Source: Miltoncostaea sp963703045 | GTDB taxonomy: Bacteria; Actinomycetota; Thermoleophilia; Miltoncostaeales; Miltoncostaeaceae | DNA: 64,000 nt | Direction: 5' to 3' | Assembly: GCA_963703045.1 (NCBI GenBank) | Contig: OY969782.1 | Span: 1,550,001 to 1,614,000 of the forward strand | In this document: positions 34,859 through 46,944 of the stretch, in pieces | How positions within the stretch are numbered: position 1 is the stretch's first letter | How the letters are laid out: the number at the start of each line of letters is the position of its first letter | Notes under the pieces: generated by a model | What the model saw: only the letters and a program-made list of their open reading frames with translations | Told to the model about the DNA's origin: nothing | The model's database searches: none | Made by a program: the position numbers and the translations under genes

Positions 34859-36117
34859 GCGCCGACGGCCGCACCCGCGTCGTGATCACCGGGATCGGCG
34901 TGGTCTGCCCACTCGGGATCGGACGCGAGGAGATGTGGTCGTCGGTGGTCGCCGGGCGATCGGGCGCCGGCATGATCACCCTCTTCGACACGACCGACTG
35001 GCCGGTGCGGATCGCCTGCGAGGCGCACGGCTTCGACCCCACCGACTTCATCGACCACAAGGCCGCCCGGCGCATGGACCGCTACGCGCAGCTCGCGGTC
35101 GCCGCGGCACGGCTCGCGGTGGCCGACGCCGGCCTGGCGATCGACGAGGACGGCGCCGGCATCGGCGCGATCATCGGCAACGGCGGGTCGGGGGCGATCT
35201 CGCGCGAGCAGCAGCACCGCGTGATGCTCGAACGCGGACCCGACCGGGTGTCGCCGTTCGCGATCCCGATGAGCGTGGCCAACATGGGCGCGGGCCAGGT
35301 GTCGATCGAGCTGGGCCTGCGCGGCCCGGTGACGGCGGTCTGCACCGCCTGCGCGGCGGGCACCGACGCCATCGGCACGGCCGCCGACACCATCCGGCGC
35401 GGGGATGCCCGCTCGATGCTGGCGGGCGGCGGCGACACCCTGATCAGCCCGTTCTTCGTCGCCGGCTTCGACGCGATGCGCGTGCTCTCGCACCGCAACG
35501 ACGACCCGGCGGGCGCCGCCCGCCCCTTCGACGCCGACCGCGACGGCTTCCTGGTGGGCGAGGCCGGCGCGGTGGTGGTGCTCGAGCGCCGCGAGGACGC
35601 GCTCGCGCGCGGCGCGTCGATCGTGTGCGAGGTGGCCGGGTACGGCGCCAGCGCCGACGCCCACCACATCACCGACCCCGATCCGAGCGGCGCCGCGCAG
35701 GGCCGCGCCCTGCGGGCGGCGCTGGCCGACGCCGGGCTCGCGCCGGGCGACATCGACCACGTCAACGCCCATGGGGGCGCGAGCAAGCCGGGCGATCCGG
35801 CCGAGGTGCTCATGCTGCGCGAGATCCTCGGCGACGAGGCCGCGGCGCGGGTCGCGGTGAGCGCGACCAAGTCGATGCACGGCCACTGCATGGGCGCCAC
35901 CGGGGCGCTCGAGGCGGCCATCACGGCGCTCGCCATCCACGAGTCGGTGCTGCCGCCCACGATCAACCTGCACCAGATCGACCCCGGGTGCGTCGGCGTC
36001 GACCACGTCGCCAACGAGTCGCGGCCGGCCGACATCCGGGTGGCGGTGTCGGCGTCGTACGGGCTGGGCGGGCACAACGCGGTGCTGGCCCTCACCCGCC
36101 ACGAGGACGCATCGTGA
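34855..36117 (+). CDS. 3-oxoacyl-ACP synthase II, second divergent copy
   Basis: 420 aa, clearly related to the preceding KAS. Cys is present in CTACAAGTD near residue 166, His in NAHGGASKPGD near 304, and His in SMHGHCMGATG. The usual GTST after the first active-site His is replaced by GGAS, and the C-terminal glycine motif reads SASYGLGGHN instead of SNSFGFGGHN. It is probably an active enzyme with a different chain length or substrate rather than a chain-length factor, since all three catalytic residues remain. ATGA overlap with the first copy; GTGA overlap with the next gene. Confidence 0.88.
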   Translation: MSADGRTRVVITGIGVVCPLGIGREEMWSSVVAGRSGAGMITLFDTTDWPVRIACEAHGFDPTDFIDHKAARRMDRYAQLAVAAARLAVADAGLAIDEDGAGIGAIIGNGGSGAISREQQHRVMLERGPDRVSPFAIPMSVANMGAGQVSIELGLRGPVTAVCTACAAGTDAIGTAADTIRRGDARSMLAGGGDTLISPFFVAGFDAMRVLSHRNDDPAGAARPFDADRDGFLVGEAGAVVVLERREDALARGASIVCEVAGYGASADAHHITDPDPSGAAQGRALRAALADAGLAPGDIDHVNAHGGASKPGDPAEVLMLREILGDEAAARVAVSATKSMHGHCMGATGALEAAITALAIHESVLPPTINLHQIDPGCVGVDHVANESRPADIRVAVSASYGLGGHNAVLALTRHEDAS

Positions 36118-36323
36118 GCTGGGTGCGGCGCCTCTCGCCCCGCGCCGAGAAGACGATCCGCCTGGTCGTGACGTGCGCGGTCGCGGCGGTGCTGGGCATC
36201 ACCGCGCTCGTGATCGAGAGCGAGCTGCTCGCCTACATCGCGTGCGGCATCCTGCTGGGGGGCATCCTCGCCGGGCCGCTGGTCGCACGCGTGCTCTTCC
36301 CGCGGGGGGACGGCGGCCGGTGA
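36114..36323 (+). CDS. Small two-TM membrane protein
   Basis: 69 aa: basic N-terminus, TM at about 18-36, a short loop, TM at about 39-62, basic C-terminus. GTG overlaps the stop of the second KAS, so it is part of the fatty-acid operon. No family recognised. metH follows after 19 nt but has its own promoter. Confidence 0.72.
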   Translation: MSWVRRLSPRAEKTIRLVVTCAVAAVLGITALVIESELLAYIACGILLGGILAGPLVARVLFPRGDGGR

Positions 36324-36330
36324 GGGACGG

Positions 36331-36336
36331 TACCCT
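36331..36336 (+). promoter_or_regulatory. -10 box TACCCT, leaderless metH promoter
   Basis: TACCCT ends 6 nt before ATG 36343, placing +1 on the A of ATG. There is no room for a riboswitch. Confidence 0.6.
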
Positions 36337-36342
36337 GCCCGG

Positions 36343-40053
<3,711 letters not shown>

Positions 40054-40084
40054 CCGCCCCGCGGCGCCGGGCGCCGCGACCTAC

Positions 40085-40474
40085 GTGCTCGACACGAACG
40101 CGTTCGACGCGCTCGTGGCGGCCGACGGCGCCCTCGAGACGGCCCGGCGCCTCTGCGCGGCCGGGCGGCTGCGGTTCGAGACGAGCGAGGTGCAGGAGGG
40201 CGAGCTCGCCCGGCTGCGCGGCGTCGACGGCGACCGGCACCGGCGGGCCGACCGCATCCCGCGGCACGTGGTGCCCGCGGCCGGCGCCCCCGGCGCGCCG
40301 CGGCGGCACGCGCGCGACGCGCGCATCGCGGCCACGGCCCTGCGCGACGGACGCGTGCTGGTGAGCGACGACGTCCCGCTGCGCGCGCGGGCCGAGGCCC
40401 TCGGGGTGACCGCCTGGCCGTCGGCGCGCCTGCTGGCCGAGCTCCGGCGCCTCGACCTCGGGGCGCCGGGCTAG
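40085..40474 (+). CDS. PIN-domain-like protein
   Basis: 129 aa. MLDTNAFDAL opens like a PIN nuclease, and acidic residues recur at Glu35/38/40, Asp78 (DARIAATAL) and Asp95/96 (VSDDVPLRARA), matching the four-acid metal site. The GTG at 40085 is the only standard start and may truncate the first strand by a few residues. No antitoxin-like partner is adjacent. It ends in the CTAG that also holds the stop of the convergent regulator. Confidence 0.68.
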   Translation: MLDTNAFDALVAADGALETARRLCAAGRLRFETSEVQEGELARLRGVDGDRHRRADRIPRHVVPAAGAPGAPRRHARDARIAATALRDGRVLVSDDVPLRARAEALGVTAWPSARLLAELRRLDLGAPG

Positions 40475-41637
40475 GAGCCCGTCCCGGACCCCCCGGCCCG
40501 GCCCGCCGGGACCGGGCCCCCGCGCAGCGGCCGCCCGTCCCGGGCGCGCGACTCGTTGTCGCGTAGGCGCGGCTCGTAGTGGGCGAAGAAGACCTTTCCG
40601 ACCAGGTCACGGCGGCTGCGGACCCCCGTCTTCTCGAAGACGCTCTTCAGATGCTGCTGGACGGTGTGAGCCGAGACGAACAGACGCCCGGCGATCGCGG
40701 CGGTCAACTCGCCCCCGAGCACCAGCCGGGTCACCTCCTGCTCGCGGTCGGAGAGCCCGTAGGCCGACATCAGGAGGGGGGCGATGCGCGCGGGGTGGGC
40801 CGGCTCGACGATGACAGCGACGCGGCGCGCACCCCGGCTGACGAGCGTGGCGCCGTGCAGCACGATCCAGGTCCCCGAGCGCCCGAGCACGCGCGCGAGG
40901 GCGACCTCGCCGGGCCGGTCGCGACCGTCGGCCGACCGCAGCGCGCGCCCCGCGACCGCCTGGACGGAGGGCGGCAGGCGGCCGGCCTCCCAGTCGCCCC
41001 CCGGCAGGTCGGACACCCAGCGCTCCGCGCCGGGGGTCGCCGACTCGAGGTCCCACCCCGGCGTGAGCACGAGCAGGGCCGGGGCCTCCGGACCCTCCGG
41101 CTCGCGGGCCTCGGCGATCAGCAGCGCGCGGCGCGCGCCCTCGGCCAGCCCGGGCGTCAGGGCCCGCAGGAATCCGATCTCGTCCGCCCTGAAGGTCGGC
41201 TGCCCGGGCTCCCGGTACAGGCTCATCGCCCCCCAGACGTCGCCCCGGTGCGTCCGCAGACCGGCGATCAGCTCCTGGTCGGCGCCCAGCTCCATGTTGG
41301 ACCGCCACCGCCGGCTGCCGCTCGGGTCGCCCCCGGCGGCCTCGTGCAGCGTGGAGACCCCCCACGGGGAGCGGGCGACGCCCGCCAGGTCGTGGACGTC
41401 GTCGTCGTAGTACTCGGCGGCGAGCGCGTCATGCGGGATCTCCGGCATCGACGCGTTGTAGTGGCTCGTGATGAGCAGCGAGGCGGGGTCGAGCGTGAAC
41501 CAGCAGATCCCCATGTAGTGGGGGATCTGCCGCGAGATGATCGCGTCGGCCTCCTCCCAGAACGCGACGAGGTCGAGGCCCTCGCCGCCGAGGGCCGAGA
41601 TGCGCTCACGCGCGCGCTCGGGCGTCCGCGTCGCCAT
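40471..41637 (-). CDS. LuxR-family regulator with GAF-like sensor domain
   Basis: 388 aa. Residues 20-170 look like a GAF-type sensory domain (WFTLDPASLLITSHYN, then DVWGAMSLYREPGQPTF). A linker follows, and a C-terminal LuxR helix-turn-helix at about 290-345 (LSDREQEVTRLVLGG... VSAHTVQQHLKSVFEKTGVRSRRDLV). ATG 41637 lies 6 nt after a TAGATT box, so it is leaderless. It is divergent from the cupin gene, a possible target. Confidence 0.85.
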   Translation of the reverse strand: MATRTPERARERISALGGEGLDLVAFWEEADAIISRQIPHYMGICWFTLDPASLLITSHYNASMPEIPHDALAAEYYDDDVHDLAGVARSPWGVSTLHEAAGGDPSGSRRWRSNMELGADQELIAGLRTHRGDVWGAMSLYREPGQPTFRADEIGFLRALTPGLAEGARRALLIAEAREPEGPEAPALLVLTPGWDLESATPGAERWVSDLPGGDWEAGRLPPSVQAVAGRALRSADGRDRPGEVALARVLGRSGTWIVLHGATLVSRGARRVAVIVEPAHPARIAPLLMSAYGLSDREQEVTRLVLGGELTAAIAGRLFVSAHTVQQHLKSVFEKTGVRSRRDLVGKVFFAHYEPRLRDNESRARDGRPLRGGPVPAGRAGGSGTGS

Positions 41638-41643
41638 GTCCCG

Positions 41644-41649
41644 AATCTA
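41644..41649 (-). promoter_or_regulatory. -10 box TAGATT, leaderless promoter of the LuxR gene
   Basis: On the minus strand, 6 nt from ATG 41637. Confidence 0.55.
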
Positions 41650-41707
41650 TGCCCGCCGGCACGTCGGATACCAGCTTTGTGGAATGGCCCGGGCGCGGAG
41701 GCGGGCG

Positions 41708-41713
41708 TAGCGT
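41708..41713 (+). promoter_or_regulatory. -10 box TAGCGT, leaderless promoter of the cupin gene
   Basis: 7 nt from ATG 41721. Confidence 0.55.
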
Positions 41714-41720
41714 CGCCGTC

Positions 41721-42200
41721 ATGGACACCGAGACGCTCCACCCCACGATCACCCGCAACGGCGAGGGCGAGGCCCGCTGGTGGTTCGCCTGCCTGGCCGA
41801 GACCCTGCTGAGCCACGACCAGACCGGCGGCGCCACCAGCATCGTCCGGATCACCGAGCCGCCCGGCGCGGGCGGCCCGCTGCACGTCCACCACAACGAG
41901 GACGAGACGTTCGTGGTCATCGAGGGCGAGGTCACCTTCACGATCGGCGACCGGACGATCGCCGCGGCGGCGGGCGACGTGGCCTTCGGACCGCGGGCGA
42001 TCCCCCACCGCTACGACGTCGGCGACTCCGGGTGCCGGATGCTCTTCATCCTCACCCCGGGCGGGCGCTTCGACGAGATGGTGCGGGAGATGAGCACGCC
42101 GGCGCAGGCGCGCGCGCTCCCGCCCCCGTCCGACGCCGAGCCGGACGTCGCCCACATCGCCGCGGTGGCCCGCGCCTACGGGTGCGAGCTGCTCGGGTAG
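41721..42200 (+). CDS. Cupin-domain protein
   Basis: 159 aa single cupin barrel. The first metal motif is HVHHNEDETFVVIEG, with three His and Glu near residues 55-67. The second motif is in PHRYDVGDSGCRML near 95. It resembles quercetinase-like cupins; substrate unknown. ATG 41721 is chosen because TAGCGT lies 7 nt before it. Divergent from the LuxR/GAF regulator and convergent with the next gene across a perfect palindrome. Confidence 0.85.
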   Translation: MDTETLHPTITRNGEGEARWWFACLAETLLSHDQTGGATSIVRITEPPGAGGPLHVHHNEDETFVVIEGEVTFTIGDRTIAAAAGDVAFGPRAIPHRYDVGDSGCRMLFILTPGGRFDEMVREMSTPAQARALPPPSDAEPDVAHIAAVARAYGCELLG

Positions 42201-42213
42201 GCGCGCCTACCCG
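42194..42213. terminator. 20-bp perfect palindrome holding both convergent stop codons
   Basis: The palindrome includes the cupin TAG (42198-42200) and, symmetrically, the TAG of the minus-strand gene (42207-42209). Folded RNA would have an 8-bp stem with a CGCG loop. Likely a bidirectional terminator. Confidence 0.6.
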
Positions 42214-42740
42214 TCGAACTGCTCCTTCGCCAGGTAGAGGCGCGCCTGGCGGGCCCCCTCGGCCAGCGCGGCCAGCTTGGCCTCGACCACGTCGCGGGGG
42301 AGCTGCTCGAGGCCGGGCGTGGCGACCACCCAGAGCAGTGAGGGCACCCCGACGCGCGCCGCGCCGAGCGTGCGGCGCGCCACGTCCATCACGTCCTCCA
42401 CCTCCTCCGACGCCCCGTCAACGCCCTCCACGGCGGCGTCGTCGGCGCCGAGGCGGTAGAGGCCCGGGGGCACGTCGCCCGCCGTCTCGACGATCACGCC
42501 GCGCTGCCCGTCGAGGCTCCCGGCGTCGATCGTGCGGGCCTTGAGCGGCAGGTGGGGTGCCGCCGCGTGCGCCGCCGCGAGCGTCTGGGGGGTGTCCTCG
42601 TCGGCACCGCTCGCCGTCACGTCGATGCCGAGGCGGGCGAGGCGGGCACCCCAGTCGGGCTCGCCCGGCAGGGCGCCGAGGACGATCGTCGGGAGCACCG
42701 GCAGCTGCACCCCGATCGCGGCCAGCTCGTCCCGCCTCAT
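42207..42740 (-). CDS. Hypothetical protein, weakly MetE-like
   Basis: 177 aa. It lacks obvious catalytic motifs. The C-terminal segment LWVVATPGLEQLPRDVVEAKLAALAEGA resembles the end of MetE/UROD-type barrels, but the protein is far too short for a whole barrel and the zinc ligands are not evident. It follows the VOC gene by 9 nt on the same strand. Function unknown. Confidence 0.55.
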   Translation of the reverse strand: MRRDELAAIGVQLPVLPTIVLGALPGEPDWGARLARLGIDVTASGADEDTPQTLAAAHAAAPHLPLKARTIDAGSLDGQRGVIVETAGDVPPGLYRLGADDAAVEGVDGASEEVEDVMDVARRTLGAARVGVPSLLWVVATPGLEQLPRDVVEAKLAALAEGARQARLYLAKEQFDG

Positions 42741-42749
42741 GGCCGGCGC

Positions 42750-43526
42750 CTAGTCGTCAACGTCGCCCTCGAAGAGGGCGAAGAACGCGTACTGGGGGTC
42801 GTGCGCGACGAGGATGCGCCCGCCGGGGACCGTCATCGGCGGCACGACGACCGCCCCTCCGCCGTCGACGATCACGGCGTCGGAGGCGTCGAGGTCCTCC
42901 ACCGTGAAGTACACGAGCCAGTGGGGCGGGGCCGGCGCCGAGGGATCGAGCGCCATCACGCCGCCGTTGAGCGAGCCCCCGTTGGTGATCCCCCAGTAGG
43001 GCATCGGGCCGTCCGCCACCGACGAGAAGTCCCAGCCGAAGAGCCCGGCGTAGAAGTCGCGGGCCGGGCCGGGGGCGTTCGTGTTGAGCTGGTTGAGCAC
43101 CATCGCGCCGACGTCGTTGACGACGCCGGCGCCGACGAAGTCGCCGGGCTGCCAGATGCCGAACGCGGCGCCCTGCGGGTCGGCGACGACCGCCGTGCGC
43201 CCGAGGGACATCACGTCCATCGGCGTGGCGACGACCCGCCCGCCGAGTTGCGTCACCCGCGCGGCGCACGCGTCAACGTCGTCGACCGAGACGATCGAGA
43301 GCCAGCCCGGCAACGCGCCGCTCTCGCGCTCCTCGGCGGTCATCGGGTACACGCCGCCCACGACGCTCCCGCCCAGCGACATGAGGGCGTAGCCGCCCAT
43401 CGCCTCGTCGGCCGAGCCCTCCCAGCCCAGCAGGTCGCCGTAGAAGCGCCGGGCCGCGTCGGCATCGGTCGTGGCGAGGTGGGTCCAGCAGAAGGTGCCG
43501 GGTGTGTACGCGGTGCGCTCGCCCAC
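42750..43526 (-). CDS. VOC (glyoxalase-like) two-domain protein
   Basis: 258 aa with two tandem VOC modules: residues 10-125 (TFCWTHLATTDADAARRFYGDLLGWE) and 135-255 (GAMVLNQLNTNAPGPARDFYAGLFGWDF, ending QYAFFALFEGD). It belongs to the family often annotated as glyoxalase or hydroxylase in actinobacteria; the substrate is not predictable. The GTG start follows a TATCCT box by 7 nt. Divergent from the permease gene. Confidence 0.86.
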   Translation of the reverse strand: MGERTAYTPGTFCWTHLATTDADAARRFYGDLLGWEGSADEAMGGYALMSLGGSVVGGVYPMTAEERESGALPGWLSIVSVDDVDACAARVTQLGGRVVATPMDVMSLGRTAVVADPQGAAFGIWQPGDFVGAGVVNDVGAMVLNQLNTNAPGPARDFYAGLFGWDFSSVADGPMPYWGITNGGSLNGGVMALDPSAPAPPHWLVYFTVEDLDASDAVIVDGGGAVVVPPMTVPGGRILVAHDPQYAFFALFEGDVDD

Positions 43527-43533
43527 GCGGGGC

Positions 43534-43539
43534 AGGATA
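43534..43539 (-). promoter_or_regulatory. -10 box TATCCT, leaderless promoter of the VOC gene
   Basis: 7 nt from GTG 43526 on the minus strand. It faces the TACCAT box of the divergent permease, only 20 bp away. Confidence 0.6.
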
Positions 43540-43558
43540 CCCGGTGCCCGGGCGGGGG

Positions 43559-43564
43559 TACCAT
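43559..43564 (+). promoter_or_regulatory. -10 box TACCAT, leaderless promoter of the permease
   Basis: 8 nt from ATG 43573. Confidence 0.55.
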
Positions 43565-43572
43565 CGCCCGCC

Positions 43573-44766
43573 ATGGGCCCTGACGGCTGGATCCGGAGGC
43601 TCGGACCGTGGATCGGCCTCGGCACGAGCCCGGCCGCGCTCATGGCCGGCGGGGGCGTCGGCCGCGGTCTGCGCGGCGGCGAGCTGGTCGCCGCGCTCGT
43701 GGTGGGCGTCGGCCTGCTGGCCGCGCTCGCGGTGGGCCAGGGCCTGCTGGGACAGCGCACCGGCAAGCCCCTGGCGGCCCTCACCGCGGGACCGCTCGGC
43801 GAGCAGGGCAGCCGGCGCAGCGCGTCGGTCGTGATGCTGGCCATGATGATCGGCTGGTTCGGGGTCAACGTCGGGGTCGCGGGCGTCGCCGTCGGCCGCC
43901 TGATCGGCATCCCCGATCTCGCCGGGGTGGCGATCTTCTCGCTCGCGATGCTCGCGATCGCCGCGCCGGGGCTCGGGGCCCTCTCGTGGTCGGCGCTCGC
44001 GGCCGGGCTCGCGACCACCGGGCTGGCCGCGTACGGCCTGCACCTCGCGTTCGCCGACCGGGCGCCCACGCTCTCGGGCGCCGAGGGCGGCAGCGAGCCG
44101 ATCTCGTTCGCGGCGGCGGTCGCGCTGGTCGTGGGCTACGGGGCCGCCTTCTCCCTGCGGACGCCCGACTTCACCCACGACCTGGCCCGGCCGCGCCACG
44201 TCGTGTGGTGCGCGCTCGCCGGGTTGGCGGTGCCCGTCCTGGCGTTCACGCTCGCGGGCGCGGCGCTGCAGGCGGCGACGGGGACGTTCGACCTCGCCGA
44301 CATCCTGCGCCGGCTCGGCAGCCCGGAGCTCGCCTACCTGTTCGTGGCCGTCGGCTTCACCGGGTCGGTGCTCACCAACATCTGGTCGGGCGCCCTGTCG
44401 CTGGCCGACGCGGCGCCCGCCGTCTCCCACCGCTCCGCGATGGTCGCGGTGGCGGCCGTCGGCGCGCTGGTGGCCGCGGGCGGGTTCGCCGACCTGATGC
44501 TGCCGTGGCTCACGGTGATGGCGCTCGCCGCCCCCGGCCTGGTCGCCGTGTGCGCGATCCACGCGATACGGGGCGGCGCCGCGATCGCCGGCTGGGGGAC
44601 GACGGGTCTCTACTGCTGGGGGGCCGGATTCGGCTGCGGAATCGCGCTGCACCTGGCAGGCTCTGGCCTGGCGCTTCCCGTGGCCGCCGCCGTACCCGCG
44701 ATCGGGTACTGGATGCTCGGTCCGGTCGGCGATCGAAAACTTGCGGATGCGAATGCGGGGGGCTGA
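43573..44766 (+). CDS. NCS1/CodB-like permease
   Basis: 397 aa, about 12 hydrophobic helices. The opening GLGTSPAALMAGGGVGRGL and the central MMIGWFGVNVGVAG resemble cytosine/nucleobase permeases of the NCS1 type. The substrate could be a purine, pyrimidine or allantoin-like compound; no residues settle this. ATG chosen from the nearby TACCAT box. pckA begins 1 nt after its stop if GTG 44768 is used. Confidence 0.75.
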   Translation: MGPDGWIRRLGPWIGLGTSPAALMAGGGVGRGLRGGELVAALVVGVGLLAALAVGQGLLGQRTGKPLAALTAGPLGEQGSRRSASVVMLAMMIGWFGVNVGVAGVAVGRLIGIPDLAGVAIFSLAMLAIAAPGLGALSWSALAAGLATTGLAAYGLHLAFADRAPTLSGAEGGSEPISFAAAVALVVGYGAAFSLRTPDFTHDLARPRHVVWCALAGLAVPVLAFTLAGAALQAATGTFDLADILRRLGSPELAYLFVAVGFTGSVLTNIWSGALSLADAAPAVSHRSAMVAVAAVGALVAAGGFADLMLPWLTVMALAAPGLVAVCAIHAIRGGAAIAGWGTTGLYCWGAGFGCGIALHLAGSGLALPVAAAVPAIGYWMLGPVGDRKLADANAGG

Positions 44767-44767
44767 G

Positions 44768-46342
44768 GTGGCGATCGATCAGGCGCGGACATCGCGTGGC
44801 GGGGCCGTGGGTCTGGACACACACGGCATCGCGGCGGAGGGCACTGTCTGGTGGAACCTCCCGCCGGCCGCCCTCTACGAGCACGCGCTGGCGGCGGGCG
44901 ACGCTCAGATCGCCCAGGGCGGGCCCCTGGTCGTCTCGACCGGCGCGCACACCGGCCGTGCCCCGAAGGACAAGTTCGTCGTCAAGGAGCCGGGCTCCGA
45001 GGACCGCATCTGGTGGGGGTCGGTCAACCAGCCGATCGGCGAGGACAAGTTCGAGGGCCTGCGCGACAAGCTGCGCGAGCACCTCTCGGCCGCCTCCAAC
45101 CTGTACGTCATCGACGCCTTCGCCGGCGCCGACCCCAAGCAGAAGCTGCCCGTGCGGGTGGTGTCCGAGAGCGCGTGGCACGCGCTGTTCGCGCAGACGA
45201 TGTTCATCGTCCCGTCCGACGAGGAGCTCGAGACCCACGCGCCGGAGGCCCTCATCCTCCACGCGCCGAGCTGCGTGGCCGACCCCGCCACCGACGGCAC
45301 CCGCCAGAGCAACTTCGTGCTGCTCCACCCGACGGCGCAGGAGATCCTGATCGGCGGCACCTACTACGCCGGCGAGATCAAGAAGTCGATCTTCACCCTC
45401 ATGAACGACCGGCTGCCGAACAACGGCGTGCTGTCGATGCACTGCTCGGCCAACGTCGGCGCCGACGGGCGGGTCGCGGTCTTCTTCGGCCTCTCCGGCA
45501 CCGGCAAGACGACGCTCTCGACCGACTCCGAGCGCCCGCTCATCGGCGACGACGAGCACGGCTGGGGCCCCGACGGCGTCTTCAACATCGAGGGCGGCTG
45601 CTACGCGAAGGTGATCAACCTCTCGCAGACCGGCGAGCCCGAGATCTACGAGACGACCCGCAAGTTCGGCACGGTGCTCGAGAACGTCGTGATGGACCCG
45701 GCGACCCGCCGCCTCGACCTCGACGACAACTCGAAGACCGAGAACACCCGCGCCGCCTACCCCCTCGCCTCGATCCCCAACATCGTCGAGAGCAAGCGGG
45801 CCGGGCACCCGTCGTCGATCATCATGCTCACCGCCGACGCCTTCGGCGTGCTGCCCCCCATCGCCAAGCTCTCCCCCGAGGAGGCGATGACGATGTTCCT
45901 CGCCGGCTACACCGCCAAGGTGGCCGGCACCGAGGTCGGCGTCGTCGAGCCCGAGGCCACCTTCAGCGCCTGCTTCGGCGCGGCCTTCCTCCCCCAGCCG
46001 CCGTCGGTCTACGCCGAGATGCTCGGCGAGCGCATCGAGACCCACGGCGTCTCGGTCTGGCTGGTCAACACCGGCTGGAGCGGCGGCCCCTACGGCGTCG
46101 GATCGCGGATGCCGATCAAGGCCACCCGCGCGATCGTGCGGGCCGCCCTCTCGGGCGAGCTCGACGGGGCGCCGACCCGCACCGACCCCCACTTCGGCTT
46201 CGAGGTCCCGACCGAGGTGTCGGGCGTCGACAGCGCCCTGCTCGACCCCCGCGGCACCTGGGACGACGGCGCGGCCTACGACGAGTCGGCGGCGAGCCTC
46301 GCCGGCCGCATCCAGGAGCACGCGGCCAAGATGCGCGCGTAG
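44768..46342 (+). CDS. pckA: Phosphoenolpyruvate carboxykinase (ATP)
   Basis: 524 aa. Converts oxaloacetate + ATP to PEP + CO2 at the start of gluconeogenesis. Motifs: STGAHTGRAPKDKF near 55, LSGTGKTTLSTD near 242, GDDEHGWG near 260 and EGGCYAK. The ATP type is unusual for actinobacteria, many of which use the GTP form. The GTG at 44768 has GGGGGG about 5 nt upstream; an in-frame TTG at 44741 inside the permease gene would add nine residues. A 36-bp palindrome follows the stop. Confidence 0.93.
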   Translation: MAIDQARTSRGGAVGLDTHGIAAEGTVWWNLPPAALYEHALAAGDAQIAQGGPLVVSTGAHTGRAPKDKFVVKEPGSEDRIWWGSVNQPIGEDKFEGLRDKLREHLSAASNLYVIDAFAGADPKQKLPVRVVSESAWHALFAQTMFIVPSDEELETHAPEALILHAPSCVADPATDGTRQSNFVLLHPTAQEILIGGTYYAGEIKKSIFTLMNDRLPNNGVLSMHCSANVGADGRVAVFFGLSGTGKTTLSTDSERPLIGDDEHGWGPDGVFNIEGGCYAKVINLSQTGEPEIYETTRKFGTVLENVVMDPATRRLDLDDNSKTENTRAAYPLASIPNIVESKRAGHPSSIIMLTADAFGVLPPIAKLSPEEAMTMFLAGYTAKVAGTEVGVVEPEATFSACFGAAFLPQPPSVYAEMLGERIETHGVSVWLVNTGWSGGPYGVGSRMPIKATRAIVRAALSGELDGAPTRTDPHFGFEVPTEVSGVDSALLDPRGTWDDGAAYDESAASLAGRIQEHAAKMRA

Positions 46343-46347
46343 CGACC

Positions 46348-46383
46348 CGTTCCCCTCCGGCGGCGCGCCGCCGGAGGGGAACG
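46348..46383. terminator. 36-bp perfect palindrome, bidirectional terminator
   Basis: Every base pairs with its mirror from 46348/46383 inward. It lies between the pckA stop (46342) and the SnoaL-like stop (46388). No U-tract follows on either strand. Confidence 0.75.
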
Positions 46384-46387
46384 TCCG

Positions 46388-46849
46388 TCAGGTCGCCGCG
46401 ATCAGGCCGAGGTCGCGCAGCATCCCCTCGTGCTCGCGGTAGCCGTAGTACTCGAAGACCCGCGCGATCCGCCCGTCGCGGAACGTCACCCGCATGGCGA
46501 GGCGGTTGTCGTACCGGCCGCCGCCGACGAGGTCGGCCCGCATGCGCTCCTCGACGAAGGCGACGTCGGGGTCATCGGTCTGGTGGAAGCGGAACTCCTC
46601 CGTCCGGATGTCCGTGGTGACCGCGGTCAGCCCCGCGAACAACCGGGCGAGGGCCACGCGGCCCTCGACGACCGGGGGGAAGCCCGGGACCGGGTAGGCG
46701 ACCTCGTAGCGGGCGTCGTCGGTCCAGAGAGCGGCGAACTCGTCGATGCGGCCGGCGAACATGAGCGCGCTCGCCCGGGTCCAGACCTCGTGGTTGCGCT
46801 CGCGCGCGGAGGACGACGCGGCGGCGGGTGAGGGGGTGGTGGTCGTCAT
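46388..46849 (-). CDS. SnoaL/NTF2-like protein
   Basis: 153 aa cone-shaped fold: helix WTRASALMFAGRIDEFAALWTDDARYEVAYP, then strands ending AMRVTFRDGRIARVFEYYGYREH. Such proteins are isomerases, hydrolases or ligand-binding subunits; no specific function is evident. AAGGAG precedes the ATG. Divergent from the large LuxR regulator. Confidence 0.82.
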   Translation of the reverse strand: MTTTTPSPAAASSSARERNHEVWTRASALMFAGRIDEFAALWTDDARYEVAYPVPGFPPVVEGRVALARLFAGLTAVTTDIRTEEFRFHQTDDPDVAFVEERMRADLVGGGRYDNRLAMRVTFRDGRIARVFEYYGYREHEGMLRDLGLIAAT

Positions 46850-46930
46850 GGCGTGCTCCTTCGATCGGGCGGCGGGATGATGTGATCCTCGGCCCGGCGA
46901 CGCCCCGGGACATCAGGGGGATCCCTCGAC

Positions 46931-46936
46931 TAGCGT
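46931..46936 (+). promoter_or_regulatory. -10 box TAGCGT, leaderless promoter of the large LuxR regulator
   Basis: 8 nt from ATG 46945. Confidence 0.55.
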
Positions 46937-46944
46937 TGGCGGGG

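Noticed and set aside
36324..36342. Cobalamin or SAM riboswitch before metH
   Set aside because: Only 19 nt separate the genes and the -10 box is inside them; there is no leader to fold.
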